Source: Candidatus Zhuqueibacterota bacterium (lineage in GTDB: Bacteria > Zhuqueibacterota > Zhuqueibacteria > Thermofontimicrobiales > Thiofontviventaceae). From it: DNA of 8,383 bases. Made by a program: the position numbers and the translations under genes. The notes beneath the pieces were generated by a model. That model saw only the letters and a program-made list of their open reading frames with translations. It was not told the origin of the DNA and did no database searches. The DNA lies in NCBI GenBank assembly GCA_014729735.1, contig WJJN01000774.1:1-8383 (forward strand), read 5' to 3'. Position 1 is the stretch's first letter. Every line of letters starts with the position of its first letter. Below are positions 1 through 7,221 of the stretch, in pieces.

Positions 1-57
1 CTTGATAAAGATATTACTGTTGCTTAATGAAATGGGGTCGAATATGTTTCTTTGAAA

Positions 58-702
58 ATGTTCAACCGGATTATTGACATGTTTAAAGATCGAAAAGATG
101 CGGGGGAGAAGTTAGCATTTGCATGCGAGGATTACAAGGATGATGATCCGCTTGTGCTGGCAATCCCGCGAGGCGGGGTCGAACCCGGTTACGAGGTGGC
201 TCGACATCTGGGCGCTGAATTTTCTATTTTGATTTCGCGCAAGCTCCCGCTTCCGAACAATCCCGAAGCCGGATTCGGAGCGATTGCTGAAGACGGAAAT
301 CTGTTCATTTTCGAAGGAGCCGAAAACTGGCTTCCGAAAGATCAAATCGAACAGATTGTTGCGGAACAAAAGGAAGTGATCAAAGATAGAATTGCAATTT
401 TGCGTGACAGTAAACCGCTGCCTTCCATTTCAAACAGAACCGTCATCTTAATCGATGACGGTATCGCAATGGGTTCAACGATGTATGTTTCCATCAGGAT
501 GTGCAAAAAGCAGAATGCCGGAGAAATAATAGTCGCTGTACCCGTGGCTGACGAAGTCGTTTACAGGGAAATGGCAGATATGGTGGAAAAAATGATCGTG
601 CTGGAACAACCGGCAGATTTCAGAGCAGTAGCTCAGGTTTATGAAAACTGGACTGATCTTACGGATGACGATGTCAAAAAAATCCTGGAGAAAGAAATCT
701 AA
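58..702 (+). CDS. Phosphoribosyltransferase (COG1926 type, PRTase fold)
   Basis: A type I phosphoribosyltransferase-fold protein of about 214 residues, a normal length for the family. Visible motifs: an N-terminal FKDRKDAGEKLA (about residues 9-20), IPRGG (36-40), the RKLPLPNNPEAGFGAI segment (61-76), the PRPP-binding loop VILIDDGIAMGST (129-141), and a C-terminal YENWTDLTDDDV typical of this group. PRPP binding is expected from the loop; the second substrate is unknown for these stand-alone cytoplasmic PRTases. The loop has Met where Thr is usual (GIATG). Start choice is uncertain: ATG 58 is used, but TTG 52 is in frame, and ATG 79 begins right at the conserved FKDRKDAG and has a weak GGA eight bases upstream. 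It lies 47 bases before the superoxide reductase gene on the same strand and may be cotranscribed with it. Confidence 0.85.
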   Translation: MFNRIIDMFKDRKDAGEKLAFACEDYKDDDPLVLAIPRGGVEPGYEVARHLGAEFSILISRKLPLPNNPEAGFGAIAEDGNLFIFEGAENWLPKDQIEQIVAEQKEVIKDRIAILRDSKPLPSISNRTVILIDDGIAMGSTMYVSIRMCKKQNAGEIIVAVPVADEVVYREMADMVEKMIVLEQPADFRAVAQVYENWTDLTDDDVKKILEKEI

Positions 703-736
703 ATAGATTCTTAACCAAATTTAATACATATAAAAC

Positions 737-741
737 GGAGG
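737..741 (+). promoter_or_regulatory. Shine-Dalgarno site of the superoxide reductase gene
   Basis: GGAGG lies eight bases before ATG 750. It fixes that start and suggests strong translation. Confidence 0.8.
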
Positions 742-749
742 TTTATTAA

Positions 750-1145
750 ATGAAAAAATTAAGCGATCATGTTCAATCAGCAGATTGGAAAAGTGAAAAA
801 CACGTTCCGGTGATTGACTGTCCGGAGAGCGTTAACAAGGATGAAATGTTCGATGTAAAGGTTTCATTGGGAAAAGAAATTTCACATCCGAATACTACGG
901 AACACCATATCCGATGGATTTCGTTGTATTATTATCCGGAAGGAGATAAATACAGCTACCATGTTGGACATTATGAATTCAATGCACACGGCGAATCTAC
1001 AGAGGGTGCGAATAGCGGTCCGGTTTATACACATCATCAAGTCACTGCGTCGATAAAGATATCCAAGCCCGGCGTTATTCATGCGATATCGTACTGCAAT
1101 ATCCACGGATTATGGGAATCATCAAAAGATGTAAAAGTGATGTGA
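750..1145 (+). CDS. Class II superoxide reductase (neelaredoxin / desulfoferrodoxin family)
   Basis: A 131-residue cytoplasmic non-haem iron enzyme expected to reduce superoxide to hydrogen peroxide without making oxygen, the detoxification route of anaerobes. All ligands of the Fe(His)4Cys centre can be placed by comparison with archaeal one-iron enzymes: His18 in EKHVP, His46 and His52 in HPNTTEHH, and Cys116 and His119 in CNIHG. Glu16 and Lys17 correspond to the conserved pair next to the iron that aids catalysis. No N-terminal desulforedoxin domain (the Cys4 iron site) is present, so this is the short 1Fe class rather than a full desulfoferrodoxin. It needs an electron donor such as rubredoxin, and none is visible here. 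The start is fixed by a strong GGAGG, and a rho-independent terminator follows 16 bases after the stop. Confidence 0.95.
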   Translation: MKKLSDHVQSADWKSEKHVPVIDCPESVNKDEMFDVKVSLGKEISHPNTTEHHIRWISLYYYPEGDKYSYHVGHYEFNAHGESTEGANSGPVYTHHQVTASIKISKPGVIHAISYCNIHGLWESSKDVKVM

Positions 1146-1161
1146 TGAATTATTAGCTGTC

Positions 1162-1197
1162 AAAGGTGGTCTTATATTCCGAGGACCACCTTTTTTA
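1162..1197 (+). terminator. Rho-independent terminator after superoxide reductase
   Basis: A perfect 10-bp inverted repeat (AAAGGTGGTC at 1162-1171, GACCACCTTT at 1184-1193) with a 12-base loop runs directly into six T residues (1191-1196). Its place just after the superoxide reductase stop makes the call secure. Confidence 0.93.
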
Positions 1198-1238
1198 TTT
1201 GAATTCATTTTCAAGATGAAAATTGTTCGATCAACAAC

Positions 1239-1244
1239 AAGGAG
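1239..1244 (+). promoter_or_regulatory. Shine-Dalgarno site that decides the baeRF start
   Basis: AAGGAG sits 10 bases before ATG 1255. The in-frame upstream ATG at 1216 has no such site and lies only about 20 bases after the terminator, so 1255 is the better start. Confidence 0.7.
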
Positions 1245-1254
1245 TTTTGCAAAT

Positions 1255-2412
1255 ATGGATTTTTTTAATATGAAAAAATTTCTCGAATTATCAGAAATAA
1301 ACCACGACCACTGTATATCTATGTATATACCGACGATTCGAAAAGGGGAAAATACAAAACAGAATGCAATCCGCTTTAAAAATGCTCTGAATAAAGCAAA
1401 AAATGAATTGGAACAACGTGATTTAAGGGAAAGAGAGATTAGTGCTCTTTTGAAGCCAACAGATGAATTGATAAATAATTCCGTTTTTTGGAGCTATCAA
1501 AGTGACGGACTGGCGGTATTTATTACCCCGGATGATTTTTTCTACTATCGGTTACCTGTGGAATTCGAAGAAATGATATTCATAAATGATCGTTTTTATT
1601 TGAAGCCGCTTATTTCGATGCTTGGTAGCGACGGCAGATATTTTTTGCTGGCATTAAGCCAGAAAGAAGTCAAGCTTTACGAAGGTACTCAATATACCAT
1701 TAAAGAAATCAAACTAAAAAATATTCCATTAAGCATTGAAGAAGCATTGAAATACGACGATCCTGAAAAACATTTGCAGTATCATACAGGTACCGGGACG
1801 GGCAAAGGTCGGCGTTCAGCAATGTTTCACGGACAGGGAACCGGCACCGATGCAGCAGGGCAGAAAAAGAATATTCTCCGTTTCTTCCAGATCGTTAACA
1901 AAGGAATTCAGGAATACTTGCGGGATGAAACATCCCCGTTAATTCTGGCAGGAGTTGATTTCCTGATACCGATTTATATGGAAGCGAATTCCTACGCTCA
2001 TCTTATCGATTCTGCTGTGCAATCACATCCCGGCGATTTGAGTACAGAGGAGCTTCACCATCGCGCATGGAAAGCGATATCACCATATTTTCAAAGAGAT
2101 CGGGAAAAGGCGTGGACAAAATTTCAGGAGAATAAACAGAATGATCTCGCATCGGATGATATCAACAAAATTATTCCGGCAGCTTATAGTGGCAGAGTAC
2201 AATATTTATTCATTCCGCTGCGGCATCAGAAATGGGGCAGTTTCGATCCGGAATCAATGTCAGTCGAAGTCCATGAAAACCGTTCCCAAAATGATGCGGA
2301 TTTGATCGATTTTGCAGCCATGCATACACTAAGGCAGAAAGGAGCAGTCTATCCGGTAAAACCAGAGGAAATGCCGGATAAAAGTGAAATTGCTGCCGTA
2401 TTCAGGTATTGA
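1255..2412 (+). CDS. Bacterial eRF1-like (baeRF-type) protein
   Basis: A 385-residue soluble protein that I place in the bacterial archaeo-eukaryotic release factor group (baeRF, distant relatives of eRF1 and Pelota); the subfamily is uncertain. The chain reads as three parts. An N-terminal domain (about 1-115) begins FLELSEINHDHCISMYIPT. A central domain (about 118-250) has FLLALSQKEVKLYEG, then a glycine-rich stretch HTGTGTG...FHGQGTGTD (about 177-198), then LILAGVDFLIPIYMEAN. A C-terminal L7Ae-like domain ends GRVQYLFIPLRHQKWGSFD...AAVFRY. The HGQG sequence (192-195) falls in the central domain where true release factors carry the catalytic GGQ loop. Whether it is functionally equivalent is inference. 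Roles proposed for the group are ribosome rescue, hibernation or quality control; none is proven here. It has its own ribosome site, after the terminator of the previous gene. Confidence 0.78.
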   Translation: MDFFNMKKFLELSEINHDHCISMYIPTIRKGENTKQNAIRFKNALNKAKNELEQRDLREREISALLKPTDELINNSVFWSYQSDGLAVFITPDDFFYYRLPVEFEEMIFINDRFYLKPLISMLGSDGRYFLLALSQKEVKLYEGTQYTIKEIKLKNIPLSIEEALKYDDPEKHLQYHTGTGTGKGRRSAMFHGQGTGTDAAGQKKNILRFFQIVNKGIQEYLRDETSPLILAGVDFLIPIYMEANSYAHLIDSAVQSHPGDLSTEELHHRAWKAISPYFQRDREKAWTKFQENKQNDLASDDINKIIPAAYSGRVQYLFIPLRHQKWGSFDPESMSVEVHENRSQNDADLIDFAAMHTLRQKGAVYPVKPEEMPDKSEIAAVFRY

Positions 2413-2434
2413 TTTTCTTGAAAGAAAAGTGAGG

Positions 2435-2482
2435 CGACAGCCCGCAGGTTTAATATGGTCGTGTTAAATCCGCGGACTGTCG
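2435..2482. terminator. Long hairpin between convergent genes, probable bidirectional terminator
   Basis: Two 19-base arms (2435-2453 and 2464-2482) pair with only two mismatches and one G-U, around a 10-base loop. TATTTTC follows on the + strand, and TTTTCTTTC lies about ten bases beyond the arm on the - strand. It sits between the stops of the convergent baeRF and DUF3160 genes, so it can serve both. U-tracts are imperfect. Confidence 0.7.
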
Positions 2483-2502
2483 TATTTTCATAAGATTCGT
2501 TT

Positions 2503-5079
2503 TTAACGCGTCAGTAGAAGTTTGATTGTTCTGACATGATTTTCCGTAATCAACCGGCACACATAAACACCGCTTGTTAAATTACCGGCATTCCAGTTTA
2601 TGGAGTGATTTCCGGGAGCGAGCCTTTCATCAAGGAGAATACCAACCTGCCGTCCCAGAATATCGTAAATAGCCACCTGCGTTCTACCGCCGTCCGGAAG
2701 ATTGAAGTAGATCGTAGTTGACGGATTAAAGGGATTGGGATAGTTCTGCAGCAGCAGATTGTTTTCCGGCACCGTTTCCTGGTCTTCCGCTAAATCTGTG
2801 TATACAACTCCGGGAAGTTCGCGCCCCTGTCCTCTCTTTTCTCCATGTCGATCGCAAAGATAGACATTCGTCCAATCCGGTCGCTCCGGAACATTTCTCT
2901 GTTGGACAAGTTCTTTCCATTTGCTGTCATTGAGGCGTTCAAAATCCCGGGTGATTTTTTCATAATATGAAAAAACCGGTCCCACAAAAGCCATTGGCAT
3001 GTATTCACTGGATGGAGATTCTGCTAAAAATATGCCGAGATTAATCATGCCGGTAGCAACATGTAAGACACGCCCTACTTTGCTTCCCGATTGATCTGTT
3101 GGTTGTGTATGCACATCCGCAATGATATAATCGATTTCCGCTGTATCCCAGTTATCGTAAAAAAGCTGCGCATACCATCCGTCATATGGCGGAGCTCCGC
3201 TTCCGGATACACGAAAAAGCATTCGTTCCAGAAATTCTGTTTCTTCTTCATTGAATGGCTGCCGGTTTAACTCTTTTTGCGCCAGCGTTTCCAGTTGCTT
3301 CATCGTTCTGCTCAGGTTGAGAAAGTAATTATCCAAAGCCGGCAAATGCAAATACTGTGTACTGAGCCCGGAAAGATGTATTGCCGCTTTATCCGCAAAA
3401 TTTGCAATCTGTTGATAGAACTCAGGATATGGTTCGATATACGAGTGCGGAAATGAACAACCGGTCGCGCCCGTGTAAGATTGTTTTGCATAGAGCAGAT
3501 TATCATGCCGCAGTTGCGCCCACGAAGCAAGTTGCGTATTTAGTTTCTCCTGCTGCCAGGCGACTGTCTTCATGAAAAATGGATATCCTCTGCGTTCTTC
3601 GGCAGGATTCAACAGCCGTATTGCATGTAGCCAGGAATTATAAAGCGATTTATTCCAGAAATCACGATCGTATTCATCCACCAGATAGCGCAGCGCGTTT
3701 AGCTGTGATGCGTATTTGTAGGTTCCCAGCTCATTTCTCAGCAATGGCAGCGTGTTATCATTACCTAAAACAAACATCGCATCCAGCGGATCGGGCAGGG
3801 GACGCCAGATTTTCTTGTTATTGTAAATAATACGATCGAAAACCACGTTGGAAAAAATATATGAATCGATAATGAACCGCTGTCCGGATAGGCGAAACGA
3901 AACCGGAAGTACGCCTGGCTCGGAGCTGTACGGATCCATCATCATGAAACAAGACAGAATTTTTTGTGATGCATGTGAAGAATTTTTTAACGCAGTTTGC
4001 AGTGAATCATAGATTTGATCGTTCAATAGATCATAGGCGCTGGAAATAGCCTGGTCCGATAAAATGTCATTGAATTCAGTCGGCGTCAGATTATCGCTTT
4101 CTCCGACCAGCAGCGTAATGAGGCGGTCGTTTTCTTCTAACAAATGGCGCTGCTGCGTCGATTCCAGCATTTCATTCAGCAAAACCGCGCTGATGTTCAT
4201 GCGTCTGATTTCCTCCTTCGTCCATTTTGGCTCCCATGGATTTTCAGGCGGCGGCGTCAGATAGAAATCGATTCTGCCGAGCCACATCATCGCTTTGAAA
4301 TAGTTTTCCAAAGTTCTGCGTCCTGATTCGTCCCAAATTTCGCGATCATAATGTCCGCGAACCGTGAACTGGCTGAAATCGATCTCGCGCATCCGATCCG
4401 CAAATAGTGGAATCTGAATGCACTGTTCTGACTGAATGCCATTCCATACAGTATCAAAGAGCTGTTGGTCGACAAAATACGGATCAGCTTTTTCCCCGTC
4501 GATAAGGGATTTGGCAATAGTCACATAGAGGTCAACGTCTTTGAGCGAATTTTCCAGCTCTGAATGCGCCGAATAATTGGCGTGGAGAGAAGGATATGCA
4601 TTATAAAGGCTGTTAAGGAACCGGATGAGATTCGGTTCCATGATCGCGAACTCCAGACGCATCAGAATCTTGTCATAGGATGCATGCAGTGCGTGCAGAA
4701 TCGCATCCGTAGTTACAAAGACGGGCAGATCCTTTGCATAAACATTGTGAAATGCGCCGCCAAAACTTCTTTCACTAATCCGCTCACTCACGATAAACCG
4801 GTTTTTGCGAAGAAGTTCCAACTCATCCCCGGTCAATTGATAGCGCTGCACTATCGAATCCAGATAGGCATAATCTTCGATTGAAAACGAAGTCGAAGCG
4901 CTGGAATAGTATTGATGCGGCAGTGGATGCCTGGAAAGCAATTCCGAGGTAGACAAATTTTGATTTTGTTCCAGAAAGGTGAGATACGCATCCGGATCAA
5001 AATCACTCTGGCTGAAAAGTGGCAGCGGCAATAGCAGCAAAGCGACAAACATTGCAATGAAGCCTGTTTCTTTAAACAT
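2503..5079 (-). CDS. Secreted DUF3160 protein with T9SS type A sorting domain
   Basis: An 858-residue intact protein. Residues 1-24 form a signal peptide (hydrophobic FVALLLLPLPLF, likely cleavage after FSQ). A DUF3160 region spans about 60-750. It has LTGDELELLRKNRFIVS (82-98), then PVFVTTDAILHALHASYDKI (119-138), and near its end IADVHT, AFVGPVFSYYE and RPDWTNVYL, which match the usual close of this family. The last 84 residues are a type IX secretion C-terminal domain: QNYPNPFNPSTT (778-789), then DGGRTQVAIYDILGRQV, NHSINWNAGNLTSGVYVCRL and a basic end. The protein should therefore cross the inner membrane by Sec and the outer membrane by T9SS, ending on the cell surface or outside. DUF3160 has no known reaction; no catalytic residues can be named. 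AGGAGG precedes the ATG, and its promoter candidate is at 5131-5160. Confidence 0.93.
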   Translation of the reverse strand: MFKETGFIAMFVALLLLPLPLFSQSDFDPDAYLTFLEQNQNLSTSELLSRHPLPHQYYSSASTSFSIEDYAYLDSIVQRYQLTGDELELLRKNRFIVSERISERSFGGAFHNVYAKDLPVFVTTDAILHALHASYDKILMRLEFAIMEPNLIRFLNSLYNAYPSLHANYSAHSELENSLKDVDLYVTIAKSLIDGEKADPYFVDQQLFDTVWNGIQSEQCIQIPLFADRMREIDFSQFTVRGHYDREIWDESGRRTLENYFKAMMWLGRIDFYLTPPPENPWEPKWTKEEIRRMNISAVLLNEMLESTQQRHLLEENDRLITLLVGESDNLTPTEFNDILSDQAISSAYDLLNDQIYDSLQTALKNSSHASQKILSCFMMMDPYSSEPGVLPVSFRLSGQRFIIDSYIFSNVVFDRIIYNNKKIWRPLPDPLDAMFVLGNDNTLPLLRNELGTYKYASQLNALRYLVDEYDRDFWNKSLYNSWLHAIRLLNPAEERRGYPFFMKTVAWQQEKLNTQLASWAQLRHDNLLYAKQSYTGATGCSFPHSYIEPYPEFYQQIANFADKAAIHLSGLSTQYLHLPALDNYFLNLSRTMKQLETLAQKELNRQPFNEEETEFLERMLFRVSGSGAPPYDGWYAQLFYDNWDTAEIDYIIADVHTQPTDQSGSKVGRVLHVATGMINLGIFLAESPSSEYMPMAFVGPVFSYYEKITRDFERLNDSKWKELVQQRNVPERPDWTNVYLCDRHGEKRGQGRELPGVVYTDLAEDQETVPENNLLLQNYPNPFNPSTTIYFNLPDGGRTQVAIYDILGRQVGILLDERLAPGNHSINWNAGNLTSGVYVCRLITENHVRTIKLLLTR

Positions 5080-5085
5080 GACATA

Positions 5086-5091
5086 CCTCCT
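5086..5091 (-). promoter_or_regulatory. Shine-Dalgarno site of the DUF3160 gene
   Basis: CCTCCT on the + strand reads AGGAGG on the coding strand, six bases before the ATG at 5079. It confirms this start and the signal peptide that follows. Confidence 0.8.
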
Positions 5092-5339
5092 GTCATATTA
5101 TTGAATGCTATTTGCCACCCTGGACATCTTTAATTAACTAAAAATTTTTGAAATTGTCAACCTTTAAATTGGATAGTTTTCGGCATTTCACCGAACTAAG
5201 ACCAAATATAAAGACGGAGATAGTCAAAGCAATCCTTATTGACAGAATTGCTAAATTCATTCGCTTTTATTTCGAATTTAATTCTTTGATTATTAAAACG
5301 CATTTATGAATTTTAGGCAACTAAAATATGGACAGGGAG
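5092..5339. other. AT-rich intergenic stretch without a gene
   Basis: The gap between the DUF3160 start and the LysE-like stop is 314 bases. I see no coding frame with recognisable content. Apart from the promoter candidate and ribosome site on its left edge and the hairpin at its right edge, nothing in it is identifiable. Confidence 0.6.
5131..5160 (-). promoter_or_regulatory. Candidate promoter of the DUF3160 gene
   Basis: On the - strand a perfect TTGACA (5155-5160) is followed after 17-18 bases by TTAATT or TAATTA (5131-5137), about 50 bases before the start codon. The -35 box is ideal and the -10 box weak. The region is AT-rich, so chance matches are possible. Confidence 0.4.
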
Positions 5340-5373
5340 GGTGCGGTCAGCCATTGGGAAGATTGACCGCACC
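5340..5373. terminator. Stem-loop downstream of the LysE-like gene, weak terminator
   Basis: A perfect 10-bp inverted repeat, GGTGCGGTCA (5340-5349) and TGACCGCACC (5364-5373), with a 14-base loop, lies 20 bases past the LysE-like stop. There is no T-run after it on the - strand (CTCCCTGTCC follows) and only ATTTT on the + strand, so its role as an intrinsic terminator is uncertain. Confidence 0.5.
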
Positions 5374-5393
5374 ATTTTGGACAAGATGCTAAA

Positions 5394-6017
5394 TCATAGC
5401 ACTTTTGAGATAATAACAATTCCGATAATGACCAGTATCGTTCCCATCGTCCGGTTGATCCACTTTACCAGAACCGGTGTAAAAAATCGCTTTACTTTAC
5501 TGAAACAAAATACTTTTAAGAGATCGCAACTGATCGCAAAACCGAATAGAGCAATAAAAAATACATAAAAAGACGATGTATAAATTCCGAAATTTGTGCC
5601 GGCAATGCTCAAAATTCCGAGCCAGAAAACAATAGCAAAGGGATTGGTGATATTAATCATGAATCCCTTTATGAAGTACTGAATTAAATGCGACGACCGT
5701 GTTGTAATCGTTCGCGCTTTTGTCGGTAAATTGAATGTCACCCGTTTGATCAGCAGGCTAAATCCAAAAACGATTATGATAAGTCCGCCCACAATTCCCA
5801 TTGCCAATTTATATTCCTGCTGTTGCAGAAATCTTGTAAAACCCAAATAACAAATCGATACCAAAAACACATCACTGGCGTACAAGCCGGATATAACGCT
5901 GGCTCCGGCGCGAAATCCTCGGTTAATGCTGGCTTCAAATTGTACGATTAATACGGGTCCGAATCCCAATGTCAACGACAGCGCAACGAGCGCTCCTTTT
6001 AAAACAGCAATCATCAT
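5394..6017 (-). CDS. LysE/RhtB-family membrane exporter
   Basis: A 207-residue, strongly hydrophobic protein of the normal length for LysE-type exporters, with about six membrane segments. The N-terminal GALVALSLTLGFGPVLIVQFEASINRG-type start shows the family's Gly-Pro pair and the following glycine-spaced segment (GFRAGASVISGLYASD, about 34-49). The conserved central motif is KGFMINITNPFAIVFWLG (about 117-134). Members export amino acids or related small molecules across the inner membrane by proton exchange; the substrate cannot be read from sequence. The start is one of two adjacent ATG codons (6017 or 6014), with no strong ribosome site in front. It points the same way as the DUF3160 gene but is separated by 314 bases and a hairpin, so it is probably its own unit. 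Confidence 0.87.
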   Translation of the reverse strand: MMIAVLKGALVALSLTLGFGPVLIVQFEASINRGFRAGASVISGLYASDVFLVSICYLGFTRFLQQQEYKLAMGIVGGLIIIVFGFSLLIKRVTFNLPTKARTITTRSSHLIQYFIKGFMINITNPFAIVFWLGILSIAGTNFGIYTSSFYVFFIALFGFAISCDLLKVFCFSKVKRFFTPVLVKWINRTMGTILVIIGIVIISKVL

Positions 6018-6137
6018 GATAATCCGTATATAATTTAATCGTCATTTTTCGTAGTCCGCTTCAATTCCCGCTTGAGGAAAAATCTTTGTGTGCTGCAAAT
6101 TTATGTCCAAAATCCTGAAATGCACTCGGAAATTTTC

Positions 6138-6170
6138 TGAATATAAATGCTCAGATGAATCTCTGAGCAT
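6138..6170 (-). terminator. Hairpin after the CMP-sugar synthetase remnant
   Basis: Arms ATGCTCAGA (6147-6155) and TCTGAGCAT (6162-6170) are perfect complements around a six-base loop. On the - strand the stem is followed by TTATATTC, a short T-rich tail. It lies 30 bases past the final stop of the decayed operon and fits as its terminator. Confidence 0.6.
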
Positions 6171-6199
6171 GCATTCTAATATTATCATCGGGACATTTT

Positions 6200-6834
6200 T
6201 CAATATTGTTTATTTTCAGAAATTCTTTTTTGCAGCAATTTTTCGATAATGAAAAAATCGATCTCATCATCGATTTCGAAATTGAGTTCCGGTTCGAGAA
6301 CAAATTTACAGATTTCATCTCCGAATCATTTTCCTGAAGTTACAAGGCTGCGGTCGATGATATATACATTTCCATCTTCGTAAAAAAAGCCCTGAATATC
6401 CTGGCGTCGCATATTCTGATGCGTGCCGTATTCAATGATCTTTGTATAATAACCGGTCGCCAGTGTGTCATAATTGTCTTCCCTGAACGCACGAATACAA
6501 TTGTCAATCGTATCCGGGTTGCGCAGGGGAGAAGTTGGCTGCAATACAGCCACGCTGTTGCATGGCTTTTCCATGACAACGTGCTGCAAAACTTCGAGCG
6601 TGGTCGAATGATCATGTGCCAGATGAGCCGGTCTTTTTAATACCTTTGATCATAATATAAAGCCAGTGTTGCGATCTCATTGTCCTCTGTTGATACATAA
6701 AAATCATCCAGCAACAGAAAGTTCTTTGCTGACTTGATTGTCCAGTAAATGAGCGGTTGCCCGGCAATCATCCTGATATTTTTCCGGGGAATGCCCTTGC
6801 TTCCGCCACGCGCCGGAATAATTCCCAACATCAT
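6200..6834 (-). pseudogene. Broken CMP-sugar synthetase (NeuA-type acylneuraminate cytidylyltransferase)
   Basis: The frames together give a near full-length cytidylyltransferase of about 211 residues. The start, MLGIIPARGGSKGIPRKN, is the CTP-binding signature, followed by AGQPLIYWTI and VSTEDNEIA. This frame ends in a TAA at 6637. The next frame continues KRPAHLAHDHSTTLEVLQHV, then LQPTSPLR, MRRQDIQGFFYEDGNVYIID and SGK. Restoring one A in the short A-run at 6645-6647 joins the two as YYDQKVLKRPAHLA. The second frame stops at TGA 6326-6328, but the same frame then goes on FGDEICKFVLEPELNFEIDD and EIDFFIIEKLL, the family's usual C-terminal end, to a TGA at 6200. So there is one frameshift and one nonsense codon. 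An intact enzyme would join CMP to a nonulosonic or Kdo-like acid sugar. It starts one base after the dehydrogenase remnant's stop. Confidence 0.88.
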
Positions 6835-6835
6835 G

Positions 6836-7217
6836 TTAATTCCCCAGAATTTTTAAATACATTTTTTTTATTCGATCCCGGGTCATTATTCGGCGCCAAT
6901 CAGGACCCAGCGCATTATGTAACGGTTTTTCCATCAAAAGCGTCCGGTGTGCGATGCCGGCTGGTCATGATTTTCCGTACATATTCATCGACCTGTGTTG
7001 TTGTCGGCTCATCAGTGGTATCAAGATAAAAACACAGATCATCCTGCTTTAGTTTTAGACTATCCTGAAAACCATTGCCTTTAAAATAGTGGTCAATCAC
7101 ATAAATTGCGTAACCCGAATCACCACATTTTTCAGAGACGATTTGCGGCAGTTCGGAAATCGCTCCATGTGAGAAAATAACATTCGGCACTACTTTCAGA
7201 TTTTTGATTTTCTGCAT
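6836..7217 (-). pseudogene. Internally deleted iron-dependent alcohol dehydrogenase (KdnB-like)
   Basis: The N-terminal part from ATG 7217 reads MQKIKNLKVVPNVIFSHGAI, then YAIYVIDHYFKG, DLCFYLDTTDEPTTTQVDEY and RTPDA, matching the start of the iron-alcohol dehydrogenase group that includes KdnB (3-deoxy-octulosonate 8-oxidase). This frame ends at 6915. A different frame in the same place gives the family's C-terminus: HRTLLMEKPLHNALGPDW followed by RRIMTRDRIKKMY, ending at TAA 6836-6838. Everything between is missing: the GGGS nucleotide-binding motif and the Asp/His iron ligands, roughly 230 residues of an enzyme of about 360. The join lies near 6940-6960. AAGGA precedes the start, and the gap to the upstream aminotransferase stop is four bases. 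The KdnB assignment is from remembered motifs; a related iron dehydrogenase is possible. Confidence 0.82.
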
Positions 7218-7221
7218 GATG

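Noticed and set aside
1..27. Possible tail of an upstream gene (LDKDITVA, then TAA)
   Set aside because: Eight codons give no recognisable motif, and any short open frame at a window edge would look the same.
4564..4884. 106-codon open frame on the + strand inside the DUF3160 gene
   Set aside because: It lies fully antisense to a convincing 858-residue protein, has no ribosome site and no recognisable motif.
6326..6328. TGA read as tryptophan or selenocysteine in the CMP-sugar synthetase
   Set aside because: Other genes here (superoxide reductase, baeRF, LysE-like) end at TGA, and the gene also has a frameshift, so a nonsense mutation is simpler.
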